A DNA stretch of 64,000 nucleotides from Streptococcus suis. GTDB taxonomy: Bacteria; Bacillota; Bacilli; Lactobacillales; Streptococcaceae. The notes beneath the pieces are model-generated. The model was not told where the DNA came from and did no database searches. It saw only the letters and a list, made by a program, of their open reading frames with translations. This document shows positions 1-7,504 of the stretch, one piece after another. The stretch lies in the NCBI RefSeq assembly GCF_002960445.1, contig NZ_POJD01000075.1, forward strand, positions 1-64,000. Direction: 5' to 3'. How positions within the stretch are numbered: the first letter of the stretch is position 1; every line of letters starts with the position of its first letter. The translations under genes were made by a program, and so were the position numbers.

Positions 1-1
1 A

Positions 2-178
2 CTCTTTTTTACACGAAACCTTAGTCCAAAAGAAAACAATTTTCTTATTTTGACTATTGAACTCAACATATTTTTCATCAAATACCTTGATAGACTTGAC
101 AAATGGTAGAAAAAAGCCCTTAAAGAGGACTATATGAACATGATTGCGGAAGAAATCCTACCATTGAGGGGGAGGTAG
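2..178 (+). pseudogene. Unidentified 3' coding remnant at left edge
   Basis: One frame is open from the window edge to an in-frame TAG at 107-109. After that stop it continues as KEDYMNMIAEEILPLRGR and ends at TAG 176-178, directly against the Fic gene's stop codon on the other strand. The last part reads like a real protein C-terminus, so this may be a gene entering from the left that carries a premature stop. In a type I restriction locus hsdR would be a natural candidate, but I cannot confirm that from this sequence. Confidence 0.25.
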
Positions 179-1417
179 CTAGAAACTATCGGACAGGCTA
201 TGCCTGAGTGGTTTTTTAGTGATCACCTGCAGAACACCCTTTTCCTCCAGTTTAAGGATGCTGTCCTTGATAGAACGCTGGGAAAAGTGGTGCTGAGACT
301 GGCTAGCAATGGCTAAAATCTCTCTATCTTCCAAGCCATCCTCTTCATTAACGAATAGTTTAGATTGAGCCAAAAGATAGATGACGTATTTTTCCACATC
401 AGATAAGTCTTGGTTTTCCTCCAATTTAGTCTGATAATCTTGTAAATCAGAGTGTTTTTCTTGCAAGGTCAGCAGAATTTCTTCCTGACCTTCCAAGATA
501 CACTTCAATAGATAATGGACAAAAAAGGTTCCATCAGCACAGTTGAGGTAATGTCCACTAGTCTTAAAGGCTCTGTAATAGTCATTTTTGTATTCATTTA
601 TTTTTTGAGAAACAACCAGACCAGAAAATTTATCTAGCCGTCTTGCTAAGTATTTAGATAGAATATAGCGTCCACAGCGACCGTTTCCATCATAAAATGG
701 ATGGATATTTTCAAAGAAGTAGTGCCCCAGACTAGCCTTGATAAGATAAGGAACTTGTGAAGAATTGATGAAGACAATCCAATCCCTAAGCATCTGCTGG
801 ATATGCTCTTCATCCACTGGGGGAATATGAACAGCTTTTCCAGATAGTTCATCTCTAACAAATGCTTGCTCCTTACGGAATAGTCGGCCATCCAATTGGT
901 CATCCGTATCAATCTCTCCGCTTGTCAGCTGGTCATAGATAGCACGAATATCTTCCAATTTTTCTATATGGAGAAAGTCATCGTTTAGGATGTCCTTGTA
1001 CATGCGTAGGGTGGAAAGGTGTTTTGTCTTTTTATCAGTTCCTATCTTCAAATTAACCATCTTGTCAGCTTCCCTCAGCTCTTGACGAGTTGTTGCAATA
1101 CCTTCAATTTCATTAGTAGAAATAATGGACTGATACATTTGCTCGGTGTAAAACTGCTGGTGAGCGACCTCAGGTAATTGGGCTGCGATTGTTTTTATTT
1201 TGTCGGATGTTTCAATAATGTTTTGGGTTAGAAGCTGAATATCCAAGTGTAGGACAGCAAACAAGGGGTAACGCGAACTATGAAATTGGTCTTTTTTCAT
1301 CAAGCGGGGATAAAGTTGCGTGACCAAGCTACTGTAACCGTTTAGGCGATTGTGATACTCTTTTTCATAGTTATCAAAATCACTGTAATAAATTTTTCTT
1401 AACTCAGTATAGTTCAT
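179..1417 (-). CDS. Fic family protein (AMPylation-type, class II)
   Basis: Fic proteins usually transfer AMP or another nucleotide moiety from a cofactor to a hydroxyl on a target protein. The catalytic loop HPFYDGNGRCGR is intact at residues 239-250, with the histidine base and the anion-binding GNGR. An N-terminal inhibitory motif of the (S/T)xxxE(G/N) type is visible at residues 101-106 (TNEIEG), which marks a class II, self-inhibited Fic protein. At 412 residues it has the length of Fic proteins with an N-terminal helical domain and a C-terminal winged-helix-like tail. It is transcribed divergently from abiH, and the shared upstream region carries three inverted repeats. Its target is unknown; the setting beside AbiH and type I modification genes suggests a defence or toxin role, which is inference. 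Confidence 0.9.
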   Translation of the reverse strand: MNYTELRKIYYSDFDNYEKEYHNRLNGYSSLVTQLYPRLMKKDQFHSSRYPLFAVLHLDIQLLTQNIIETSDKIKTIAAQLPEVAHQQFYTEQMYQSIISTNEIEGIATTRQELREADKMVNLKIGTDKKTKHLSTLRMYKDILNDDFLHIEKLEDIRAIYDQLTSGEIDTDDQLDGRLFRKEQAFVRDELSGKAVHIPPVDEEHIQQMLRDWIVFINSSQVPYLIKASLGHYFFENIHPFYDGNGRCGRYILSKYLARRLDKFSGLVVSQKINEYKNDYYRAFKTSGHYLNCADGTFFVHYLLKCILEGQEEILLTLQEKHSDLQDYQTKLEENQDLSDVEKYVIYLLAQSKLFVNEEDGLEDREILAIASQSQHHFSQRSIKDSILKLEEKGVLQVITKKPLRHSLSDSF

Positions 1418-1432
1418 ATCAAAAACCTCATC

Positions 1433-1556
1433 TGTGGTATTTTGACATATTATACCACAAAAAATCCATTCTAATTTAACAAAAAAGCTATTTTGTCAAA
1501 TTAGAATGAAAAAACATGAGTCTATTTTATCAAAATCAGCATTTTGTCAAAATAGA
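1433..1556. promoter_or_regulatory. Three inverted repeats in the fic/abiH divergent region
   Basis: Three palindromes lie between the divergent genes. The first has arms TGTGGTAT (1433-1440) and ATACCACA (1452-1459), and encloses a minus-strand extended -10 (TGG-TATAAT, TATAAT at 1454-1449) that probably serves fic. The second has arms CATTCTAATTT (1467-1477) and AAATTAGAATG (1498-1508). The third has arms TCTATTTT (1521-1528) and AAAATAGA (1549-1556). The second and third share the word TTTTGTCAAA in their right halves. They look like operators for a repressor; the regulator is not identifiable. Confidence 0.5.
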
Positions 1557-1626
1557 ATTGAATAATTGAGAGCTATTTCTACTAAATGCGGTATTTGATG
1601 GAAATGAAAATAGAAAGGAGAAGGGA

Positions 1627-3096
1627 ATGGCAGAAAATATTTTAATCTTAGGAAATGGTTTTGACCTTGCGATGGGGAGAAAGACTAGCTATGGGGATTT
1701 TTTGAAATTTGCTAGGCAAATAAAGGTTTTAGGTTGCCATATTCTGCAACATTACAATGCAAAAGATATTCAAGAAGCATTCTCTGCTTTTATTGATGAC
1801 ATAGATAAGCTCTGGGAAAATCATGAGTACGATGAGACTAAACAATCAGAAGAAGAACAAAATTTTTATAACAAGTTGAAAGCAGACCAAAAATTTTTAC
1901 TAATTTCAGAACATATTTTTGAGAAATTAGCAATATTGAAAGATGATTGTATAACCCTAGTAGCTTTAAATTCACTCAATAGTGGTGCAACTAAAAGATA
2001 TTTACTAAATCAAATTAGGGAAGAACTTAAAAATGACACTAGCATCAGTAATAGATTCTTTAACATAGATTGTGTACTTGAATTAACAAAAAGCTCCGAA
2101 AACAGAAATATTGAATGGTTATTAGAACTCCCAAATAATTTGTACATTAACTATATTGAAGAGTATAAAGATAAACTTGGTAAAAACTGGTCAGGAATTG
2201 AATTGGCAATTTCAGATATAGCAGAGGGAATTCAGGTTATAAAACATAATTTAAATCAAATACCAAATTTACTTGGACCTAATGCAGAGCTGACTTTGCG
2301 TGATGAGGATAATTATGTTGCAATCAAATACATATACTTTATTATGAGACAAAAATTTGGAGGATATTCAAGTATTGTTCGCTCAAAGGTTTTGGATAAT
2401 ATAAATGACGATTTTATAAAAGCCTTGGATGATTTAACAAGCTACCTTGAATTTTATCTAACCTATTTGGATAAGGTTGATTTTGAAATGCAAAAGATTA
2501 GCCCTGCTTCAACAGTATTGGATGCTATTCAAAATATTGAAAATTCTAAAGTTATTACCTTTAATTATACGAATACTGCTAGTGAAATATTGGGTGTAAC
2601 CGAGGACAATACTCACTTCGTTCATGGAAAATGTAGTTTTGAACGTTCGGACGATGATATCAATACCATGGTTTTTGGTATTGAAGATAAGGAAGCAGAA
2701 GCTGAAAATATCAATCAAGACTTAATCCCTTATCAGAAATTCTATCAACGTGTAGTTAAAGAAACAGGTAATTTTTATGAGAAATTTTGGGGTTCTTCAC
2801 ATGACGGTGGAGATTTTTATACACAATCAACAGCATTAAATATTGTCGTGTTTGGACATTCTGTTGATCCTCTCGATAAAGAAATATTCAAGAAGTGTTT
2901 TGAATTATCGGAAATTAAAGGATGGGACTATCGTTTCATTTTTACATATTATAACTTGGATGCAAAACGAGCAATTGTTAGAAATCTAGCAATTATTTTA
3001 GGTAAGAGTGAATTAGTTCGACTGACTGGTGAGGAACGAATAAAATTTGTTCAAAGTAATAATACTGAACAAATGAGAAAGGAGTTATTAAATTAA
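1627..3096 (+). CDS. abiH: AbiH-like abortive infection protein
   Basis: The protein begins with a nucleotide-binding-like segment (LILGNGFDLAMG, residues 6-17) followed by a TSYGDF motif. These, with a mid-protein ITFNYTNT block near residue 310 and a VVFGHSVDPLD block near residue 410, are the signature of the AbiH family of phage abortive infection proteins described in lactococci. At 489 residues it is longer than some members, through an AT-rich central insertion. A good Shine-Dalgarno (AAAGGAGAAGGG) precedes the ATG. Its stop codon is followed immediately by the hsdS start with no base between, so the two are very probably translated from one message. The mechanism of AbiH is not known. 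The strongly AT-rich codon use differs from the flanking hsdM and suggests separate acquisition. Confidence 0.85.
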   Translation: MAENILILGNGFDLAMGRKTSYGDFLKFARQIKVLGCHILQHYNAKDIQEAFSAFIDDIDKLWENHEYDETKQSEEEQNFYNKLKADQKFLLISEHIFEKLAILKDDCITLVALNSLNSGATKRYLLNQIREELKNDTSISNRFFNIDCVLELTKSSENRNIEWLLELPNNLYINYIEEYKDKLGKNWSGIELAISDIAEGIQVIKHNLNQIPNLLGPNAELTLRDEDNYVAIKYIYFIMRQKFGGYSSIVRSKVLDNINDDFIKALDDLTSYLEFYLTYLDKVDFEMQKISPASTVLDAIQNIENSKVITFNYTNTASEILGVTEDNTHFVHGKCSFERSDDDINTMVFGIEDKEAEAENINQDLIPYQKFYQRVVKETGNFYEKFWGSSHDGGDFYTQSTALNIVVFGHSVDPLDKEIFKKCFELSEIKGWDYRFIFTYYNLDAKRAIVRNLAIILGKSELVRLTGEERIKFVQSNNTEQMRKELLN

Positions 3097-4335
3097 ATGA
3101 AAACAAACAATAATATCCCAGCCTATCGTTTCCAAGGCTACACTGACGCTTGGGAACTGCGGAAGTTGGGGGAGATTAGTAAAAGAGTTACTAGAAGAAA
3201 CAAAGAGTTGATCTCTAGTTTACCGCTAACTATTTCCGCACAACATGGATTAGTAGACCAAGAAGAGTTTTTTAATAAGCAAGTTGCAAGTAAAGATGTA
3301 TCGAGTTACTATCTAATTAAGAAGGGTGAATTCGCCTATAATAAATCATATTCAAATGGCTATCCGTGGGGAGCAATAAAAAGGTTAGATAGGTATGAAA
3401 TGGGAGTGCTTTCCACACTTTATATTGTATTTAAACCGACTTCTTTGATTTGTTCTGATTATCTAGTGAGTTACTACGATACTGTAAACTGGTATAAAGA
3501 AGTATCTATGATTGCGGCTGAAGGGGCAAGAAATCATGGGTTATTGAATATAGCTCCTAATGATTTCTTCGAAACTAGATTATTCATCCCCTCCCTCCCC
3601 GAACAAGAAGCCATCGGCACATTCTTCTCCACCCTGGACCAACAAATCACCCTTCATCAGCATAAGTTGGACACACTCAAGGAGCAGAAGAAGAGCTATC
3701 TCAAACTCCTCTTTCCAGCCAAGGGACAAACTAAACCAGCTCTCCGCTTCCAAGGCTTTGAAGACGACTGGGAAGAAGTGAAGTTGGGGGAAGTTGTGTC
3801 TATCTCATCTGGTTATACTGGGGATGCAACATTGAATAACGGAAAATATAAGTTAACAAGGATTGAAACAATTTCCGAAGGAAAGGTAGATGTATCAAGA
3901 ACAGGATTTTCAAATGAACTACCTGATGAGAAGTATAGATTAAATTTCGGAGATATTCTTTTTAGTAACATAAATTCTTTGGTTCATATTGGTAAAGTAG
4001 CAATATTTAATACCATGGAAGAAGTATTTCATGGAATCAATTTATTAAGACTAGTTCCAAATAAAGACTTAATAAATCCATATTTCATTTATTATCAGTT
4101 AGTGACGGAATCGAAGAAAAATTGGTCTAAAGCACATGCTAATCAAGCTGTGAATCAAGCGAGTATAAATCAAACATCGTTGTCAACTCAAAAAATCTCC
4201 CTCCCCTCCCTCCCCGAACAGGAAGCTATCGGCACTTTCTTCCAAACCCTCGATCAAGAGATTGCTCAGGTGGAGGACAAGCTGGCTAGCTTGAAAGAGA
4301 TGAAAAAGACCCTACTCCGTAAATTATTTGTATAA
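3097..4335 (+). CDS. hsdS: Type I restriction-modification specificity subunit HsdS
   Basis: HsdS gives the type I complex its DNA sequence specificity, one target recognition domain (TRD) for each half-site. The 412 residues show the classic two-fold layout. TRD1 covers roughly residues 10-165, then comes a central conserved helix region with PSLPEQEAIGTFFSTLDQQI. TRD2 starts after ALRFQGF and runs from about 210 to 370, followed by a second copy of the helix (SLPEQEAIGTFFQTLDQEI). The two helix regions are also nearly identical as DNA (about 3590-3640 and 4200-4250), so TRD exchange by recombination is possible. It directly abuts abiH and is separated from hsdM by 475 bases containing a toxin-antitoxin candidate. 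That order is unusual, since hsdS normally follows hsdM directly. Confidence 0.95.
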   Translation: MKTNNNIPAYRFQGYTDAWELRKLGEISKRVTRRNKELISSLPLTISAQHGLVDQEEFFNKQVASKDVSSYYLIKKGEFAYNKSYSNGYPWGAIKRLDRYEMGVLSTLYIVFKPTSLICSDYLVSYYDTVNWYKEVSMIAAEGARNHGLLNIAPNDFFETRLFIPSLPEQEAIGTFFSTLDQQITLHQHKLDTLKEQKKSYLKLLFPAKGQTKPALRFQGFEDDWEEVKLGEVVSISSGYTGDATLNNGKYKLTRIETISEGKVDVSRTGFSNELPDEKYRLNFGDILFSNINSLVHIGKVAIFNTMEEVFHGINLLRLVPNKDLINPYFIYYQLVTESKKNWSKAHANQAVNQASINQTSLSTQKISLPSLPEQEAIGTFFQTLDQEIAQVEDKLASLKEMKKTLLRKLFV

Positions 4336-4338
4336 TTC

Positions 4339-4359
4339 AACCTGTCTGGGAGACAGGTT
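4339..4359 (+). terminator. Hairpin after hsdS
   Basis: Nine-base-pair stem AACCTGTCT / AGACAGGTT with a GGG loop directly after the hsdS stop. There is no T-tract, so it may act as an mRNA 3' stabiliser or weak terminator. Confidence 0.45.
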
Positions 4360-4385
4360 CGACCTCCTAATTCCCATTATATTTC

Positions 4386-4414
4386 TTGACGAACGGTTGA
4401 TATTCTGATAGAAT
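4386..4414 (+). promoter_or_regulatory. Promoter of the antisense RNA
   Basis: TTGACG at 4386-4391, a 17-base spacer and TAGAAT at 4409-4414, preceded by an extended -10 TG (4406-4407). This is one of the best sigma-A promoters in the window, and no protein gene begins downstream of it on this strand before hsdM. The predicted start is near 4421. Confidence 0.75.
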
Positions 4415-4426
4415 GAGCATAGAAAA

Positions 4427-4450
4427 AGAGTTGGACGGCAATCCAACTCT
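4427..4450 (-). terminator. Terminator of the toxin mRNA
   Basis: Stem AGAGTTGGA / TCCAACTCT with a six-base loop. On the minus strand it is followed by TTTTCT, so it can end the leftward toxin message. On the plus strand it forms the 5' stem-loop of the antisense RNA. Confidence 0.55.
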
Positions 4451-4488
4451 CAGTAGAACCGTTTAAGACGGTGGCTCATATTTACAGA

Positions 4489-4538
4489 AATAATCCGTTC
4501 AACTTGCCGAAAGTGGGGACGGATTATTTTTTGTTTTT
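4489..4538 (+). terminator. Terminator of the antisense RNA
   Basis: A ten-base-pair perfect stem (4489-4498 with 4519-4528), a 20-nt loop and a T-rich run to 4538. It overlaps the toxin stop codon at 4524-4526. Confidence 0.75.
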
Positions 4539-4628
4539 ATCTTTAAAGAGTTTGTAACACAAGCTAATCAGGGCTATGACAAAACTTGCAAAGCCTAGAA
4601 TAGTTTGAACAACCTCAAAAGCTGTCAA
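4524..4628 (-). CDS. Small holin-like toxin peptide (type I TA candidate)
   Basis: A 34-residue ORF read from a TTG at 4628: it begins TAFEVVQTILGFASFVIAL after the start residue, continues as one hydrophobic helix, and ends in a lysine-rich tail (KLFKDKNKK). That plan (short acidic/polar N-end, single membrane helix, basic C-end) matches the putative holin-like toxins and TxpA-type peptides of Firmicutes. In-frame stops at 4640-4638 and above exclude a longer form, and no ATG is available. A perfect Shine-Dalgarno (GGAGGTGAT, 4687-4679) serves a 13-codon leader ORF ending four bases before the TTG, so expression by coupling or reinitiation is likely. The antisense RNA overlaps its 3' end. 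Either a live toxin or a slightly decayed one; the peptide itself is convincing. Confidence 0.6.
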   Translation of the reverse strand: MTAFEVVQTILGFASFVIALISLCYKLFKDKNKK

Positions 4629-4632
4629 AAAA

Positions 4633-4674
4633 CTAGCTTATCCTTTCTAAATAGATTTGTTCAGTTATGCCCAT
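4633..4674 (-). CDS. Leader ORF in the toxin mRNA
   Basis: Thirteen codons (MGITEQIYLERIS) from the ATG at 4674, placed eight bases after the GGAGG core of a perfect nine-base Shine-Dalgarno. It stops with TAG at 4635-4633, four bases before the toxin's TTG. It is in a different frame from the toxin. It could control toxin translation, or mark a frame disruption of an originally longer toxin. Confidence 0.45.
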   Translation of the reverse strand: MGITEQIYLERIS

Positions 4675-4701
4675 AGGCATCACCTCCCTTTTTAGAAATG
4701 A

Positions 4702-4767
4702 GAGCCACCGTCTCATGTTACTTCAACTTTTAAAGTAACAACACTTTTCTACCAAGTTAGTATAACA
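4702..4767 (-). promoter_or_regulatory. Toxin promoter and structured 5' leader
   Basis: On the minus strand an extended -10 (TGT-TATACT, 4767-4759) starts a leader of roughly 75 nt. The leader holds a hairpin (GTTACTT 4717-4723 with AAGTAAC 4733-4739) and the 12-mer AGACGGTGGCTC (4713-4702). This 12-mer is exactly complementary to GAGCCACCGTCT in the same message's 3' untranslated region (4477-4466). A 5'/3' lock of this kind is a known way of keeping type I toxin mRNAs untranslated. Confidence 0.5.
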
Positions 4768-4810
4768 TAAATAAATAATTTAGAAAATTAGTTTAGAAAG
4801 AATCACAGAC

Positions 4811-6406
4811 ATGAACAATTCAAACAACTCACAATCCCTTTACCAGTCCCTTTGGAATGCGGCGGATATTCTCCGTGGCAAGATGGACGCTAACGAATAC
4901 AAGTCCTACCTTTTGGGCTTGATTTTCTACAAATACCTATCAGATAAGTTACTTTTGGCAGTGTGTGACAACCTTGATGAATCTTTTGACAGTTTGTCAC
5001 AGGCTCAAGCACTCTATGAAGAAAATTTTGCGGATCCAGATGTTAAGGAAGATTTGCTAGATGTCCTTGATGATGAGCTGGGTTACTTTATCGAGCCTGG
5101 TCTGACCTTTACGGCCTTGGTGGCAAAAGTCCACACCAGCAACTTCCAGTTGGAAGATTTAGCACAAGGATTCCGTGACATTGAGCAGTCCAACGAGATT
5201 TTTGAAAACCTCTTTGAAGACATCGACCTCTACTCTAAAAAGCTAGGTCCAACACCACAAAAGCAGAATCAGGTCATTTCAGCCCTGATCAAAGAACTCC
5301 ATGAACTCAATCTCAGTAACCATGATGGAGATGTTTTGGGAGATGCTTATGAGTACCTGATTGGTCAGTTTGCCAGCGATTCAGGTAAGAAAGCAGGGGA
5401 GTTCTATACGCCTCAAGCCGTTTCCCACCTCATGACCCAGATTGTCTTTCTTGGACGGGAACATCAAAAGGGAATGACCCTCTATGACCCAACCATGGGA
5501 TCAGGTTCCCTCCTTCTTAACGCCAAACGTTACAGTAAAGAGGCTTCGACCGTTTCCTACTTCGGTCAGGAGATTAACACCTCGACCTACAACCTGGCCC
5601 GCATGAACATGATGCTCCACGGGGTTGCTATCGAAAACCAAAAACTTCATGTCGGCGATACCCTTGATGCGGACTGGCCAACGACTGAGCCGACAGACTT
5701 TGACGGGGTGCTCATGAACCCACCTTATTCTCAGAAGTGGAGTGGGGACGCTGGTTTTTTGCAAGACGCTCGTTTCTCCAGCTATGGTGTTCTGGCACCC
5801 AAATCCAAGGCTGACTTCGCCTTCCTCCTTCATGGTTTCTACCACCTCAAGCATTCAGGTGTTATGGCCATTGTTCTCCCTCACGGGGTTCTCTTTAGGG
5901 GAAATGCAGAGCAGAAAATTCGTCAGCATCTCCTAGAAGAAGGAGCCATTGACACCGTGATTGGTCTACCAGCCAACATCTTCTATAATACCTCCATTCC
6001 AACTACAGTCATCATTCTCAAGAAAAACCGCACCAGTAAAGATGTTCTCTTTATCGATGCATCTAAAGAATTTGACAAGGGCAAAAACCAAAATATCATG
6101 ACCGATGACCATATCGCCAAGATTTTGAAAGCCTATCAAGACCGTCAAGATCTAGACAAGTTTGCCCACCTAGCTAGCTTTGAGGAGATTGTGGAAAATG
6201 ACTACAACCTCAACATTCCTCGCTATGTCGATACCTTTGAGGAAGAGCCAGTTGTTCCACTAACAGAGCTTGCGGACAAGCTGGCCCAGACCGATAAGGA
6301 AATCGCAGCAACCACAGCCCAACTTGAAAGCATGCTTGGTCAGCTAGTCGGTACCACACCAGAAGCACAGGCAGAGCTGACAGCCTTTCTGGAGAAGTTG
6401 AAATAG
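4811..6406 (+). CDS. hsdM: Type I restriction-modification methyltransferase HsdM
   Basis: HsdM is the N6-adenine methyltransferase subunit, which with HsdS marks self DNA. The 531 residues contain an N-terminal helical domain (SLWNAADILRGKMD onwards), the SAM-binding motif I (DPTMGSGSLL from residue 226) and the catalytic motif IV NPPY (residues 303-306), then the usual C-terminal helical tail. Both motifs are intact, so it should be active. It lies downstream of hsdS, separated by the toxin-antitoxin candidate, and is followed by a strong terminator. No hsdR follows it, so restriction activity cannot be judged from this window. Start: the ATG at 4811 has only a weak AGAAAG upstream. Confidence 0.95.
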   Translation: MNNSNNSQSLYQSLWNAADILRGKMDANEYKSYLLGLIFYKYLSDKLLLAVCDNLDESFDSLSQAQALYEENFADPDVKEDLLDVLDDELGYFIEPGLTFTALVAKVHTSNFQLEDLAQGFRDIEQSNEIFENLFEDIDLYSKKLGPTPQKQNQVISALIKELHELNLSNHDGDVLGDAYEYLIGQFASDSGKKAGEFYTPQAVSHLMTQIVFLGREHQKGMTLYDPTMGSGSLLLNAKRYSKEASTVSYFGQEINTSTYNLARMNMMLHGVAIENQKLHVGDTLDADWPTTEPTDFDGVLMNPPYSQKWSGDAGFLQDARFSSYGVLAPKSKADFAFLLHGFYHLKHSGVMAIVLPHGVLFRGNAEQKIRQHLLEEGAIDTVIGLPANIFYNTSIPTTVIILKKNRTSKDVLFIDASKEFDKGKNQNIMTDDHIAKILKAYQDRQDLDKFAHLASFEEIVENDYNLNIPRYVDTFEEEPVVPLTELADKLAQTDKEIAATTAQLESMLGQLVGTTPEAQAELTAFLEKLK

Positions 6407-6466
6407 GAGAAGGAACTTAATTTAGCAACCTTATTCCTGACTGACTGAACACACTTATATACTGAG

Positions 6467-6500
6467 AAGCAGAGTTGGATTACTAGCTCTGCTTTTTTTC
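6467..6500 (+). terminator. Terminator after hsdM
   Basis: Stem AAGCAGAG (6467-6474) / CTCTGCTT (6487-6494) followed by seven Ts. Confidence 0.85.
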
Positions 6501-6512
6501 GTCTTTTTGGTT

Positions 6513-6541
6513 TTGAAAATTGTTTCCCAAAATGCTATAAT
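6513..6541 (+). promoter_or_regulatory. Promoter of the Rpn nuclease gene
   Basis: TTGAAA, 17 bases, TATAAT, with an extended TGC before the -10. Its layout and much of its sequence resemble the promoter at 7622-7650 in front of the CBS gene. Confidence 0.7.
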
Positions 6542-6607
6542 ATAACTAGGAACTTCGAATAAATAGATAGAGAATATTTCTCAATCACTTTATTTGGAGG
6601 ATAAAAA

Positions 6608-7504
6608 ATGACTAAACGTCGGCAGTCAGTCAGTCCCATGGCTGATGTTCTTGCAAAAAAGATTTTTAATGACCATGAGATAACCATTGATTTTATCAAT
6701 ACCTTTCTAGGTTTTCGCCCTAAGACGGTTCAAATTTTGAATGGCACCATAGCGGATGTAAAAAAAGAAAGGACCGGTCACTTTAGCACTACTGTGGATA
6801 TTCTGGCTCGTATGGATGATGGGACACAGGTAATCATTGAGATACAAGTTGCCTATCAGAATAGTTTTATCAAGCGTTTGTGGACCTATACCTGTCAACA
6901 TCTGGTCAAGGACTTGCCCAATGTTCGTGAGAAAGTTGCGCAGACACATGATATGTATGACAAAATTTCACCGATTTATTCGATTGCCTTAGTAGCCAGC
7001 AGGTATTTTGATGACGACCAACCTATTCATAGTTTTGTATTGACTGAAAAAGATGGGGGTCAAATCTTGGAATTGCCATTTGGCGAACATGAGGAATTGA
7101 AAAAGCCGTTTGAGATGGTCATTATTGAACTGAAAAAATTCCGTAAGGGTCGGCTTGAGAAAAGTCAGCGCCAATGGATTGAATTTTTTGCCAATCGAGA
7201 ATTTAGTCAAGCTACATCAGATGTTATTGAAAAGGCAGAACACCTGCTGGATAGAAATACATGGACAGAGGAGGAAGTCAAAATGGTAGATCAATGGTTG
7301 CGCAACGCTTCCAATCATTTTGGAGAGTTGGAAAGTTCTTTTATACGTGGCAGACGGAACGGTAGGGAAGAAGGTCTAGCAGAAGGTCGATTAGAAGTTG
7401 CTCAGCGCTTATTAAACAGAGGTCTTGGCATAGAAGATGTTTTAGAAATCACTGGTTTAACCTCAGAACAGTTGGCTTCCCTTTCACAAGAGCATGAGTT
7501 CTAG
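6608..7504 (+). CDS. Rpn family PD-(D/E)XK nuclease / transposase-like protein
   Basis: Rpn proteins promote RecA-independent recombination and act as DNA endonucleases; some have been linked to phage defence. The 298 residues carry the family's N-terminal block (MADVLAKKIFND) and a PD-(D/E)XK core: an aspartate in VDILAR (residue 64), then EIQ at residues 78-80. The C-terminal region is charged (EGLAEGR), and the tail IEDVLEITGLTSEQL is typical of this family. The ATG has TTGGAGG upstream. It stands alone between terminators, next to the restriction-modification genes, with its own promoter. Immediately after its stop, in the same frame, lies a fragment that duplicates part of its own C-terminal region. 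Confidence 0.85.
   Translation: MTKRRQSVSPMADVLAKKIFNDHEITIDFINTFLGFRPKTVQILNGTIADVKKERTGHFSTTVDILARMDDGTQVIIEIQVAYQNSFIKRLWTYTCQHLVKDLPNVREKVAQTHDMYDKISPIYSIALVASRYFDDDQPIHSFVLTEKDGGQILELPFGEHEELKKPFEMVIIELKKFRKGRLEKSQRQWIEFFANREFSQATSDVIEKAEHLLDRNTWTEEEVKMVDQWLRNASNHFGELESSFIRGRRNGREEGLAEGRLEVAQRLLNRGLGIEDVLEITGLTSEQLASLSQEHEF

Larger units (their letters stand above)
4421..4538 (+). ncRNA. Candidate antisense RNA of a type I toxin-antitoxin pair
   Basis: About 118 nt between a consensus promoter (4386-4414) and a strong intrinsic terminator (stem AATAATCCGT 4489-4498 with ACGGATTATT 4519-4528, then Ts). No ORF of note lies inside it. It overlaps the last codons of the minus-strand toxin ORF (stop at 4526-4524) and all of the toxin message's 3' untranslated region, so the two RNAs would be complementary over about 115 nt. 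That geometry matches RatA opposite TxpA in Bacillus subtilis (established knowledge). The RNA also contains AGACGGTGGCTC (4466-4477), the same sequence that the toxin mRNA has in its 5' leader. Transcription is inferred from promoter and terminator only. Confidence 0.65.

Noticed and set aside
3097..4335. Phase-variable hsdS shuffling locus
   Set aside because: Only one hsdS is present, no inverted partial copy and no adjacent recombinase; only the internal conserved repeats could recombine.
4811..6406. Reverse-strand ORFs inside hsdM as small genes
   Set aside because: No ribosome sites, and the sense frame has intact methylase motifs.
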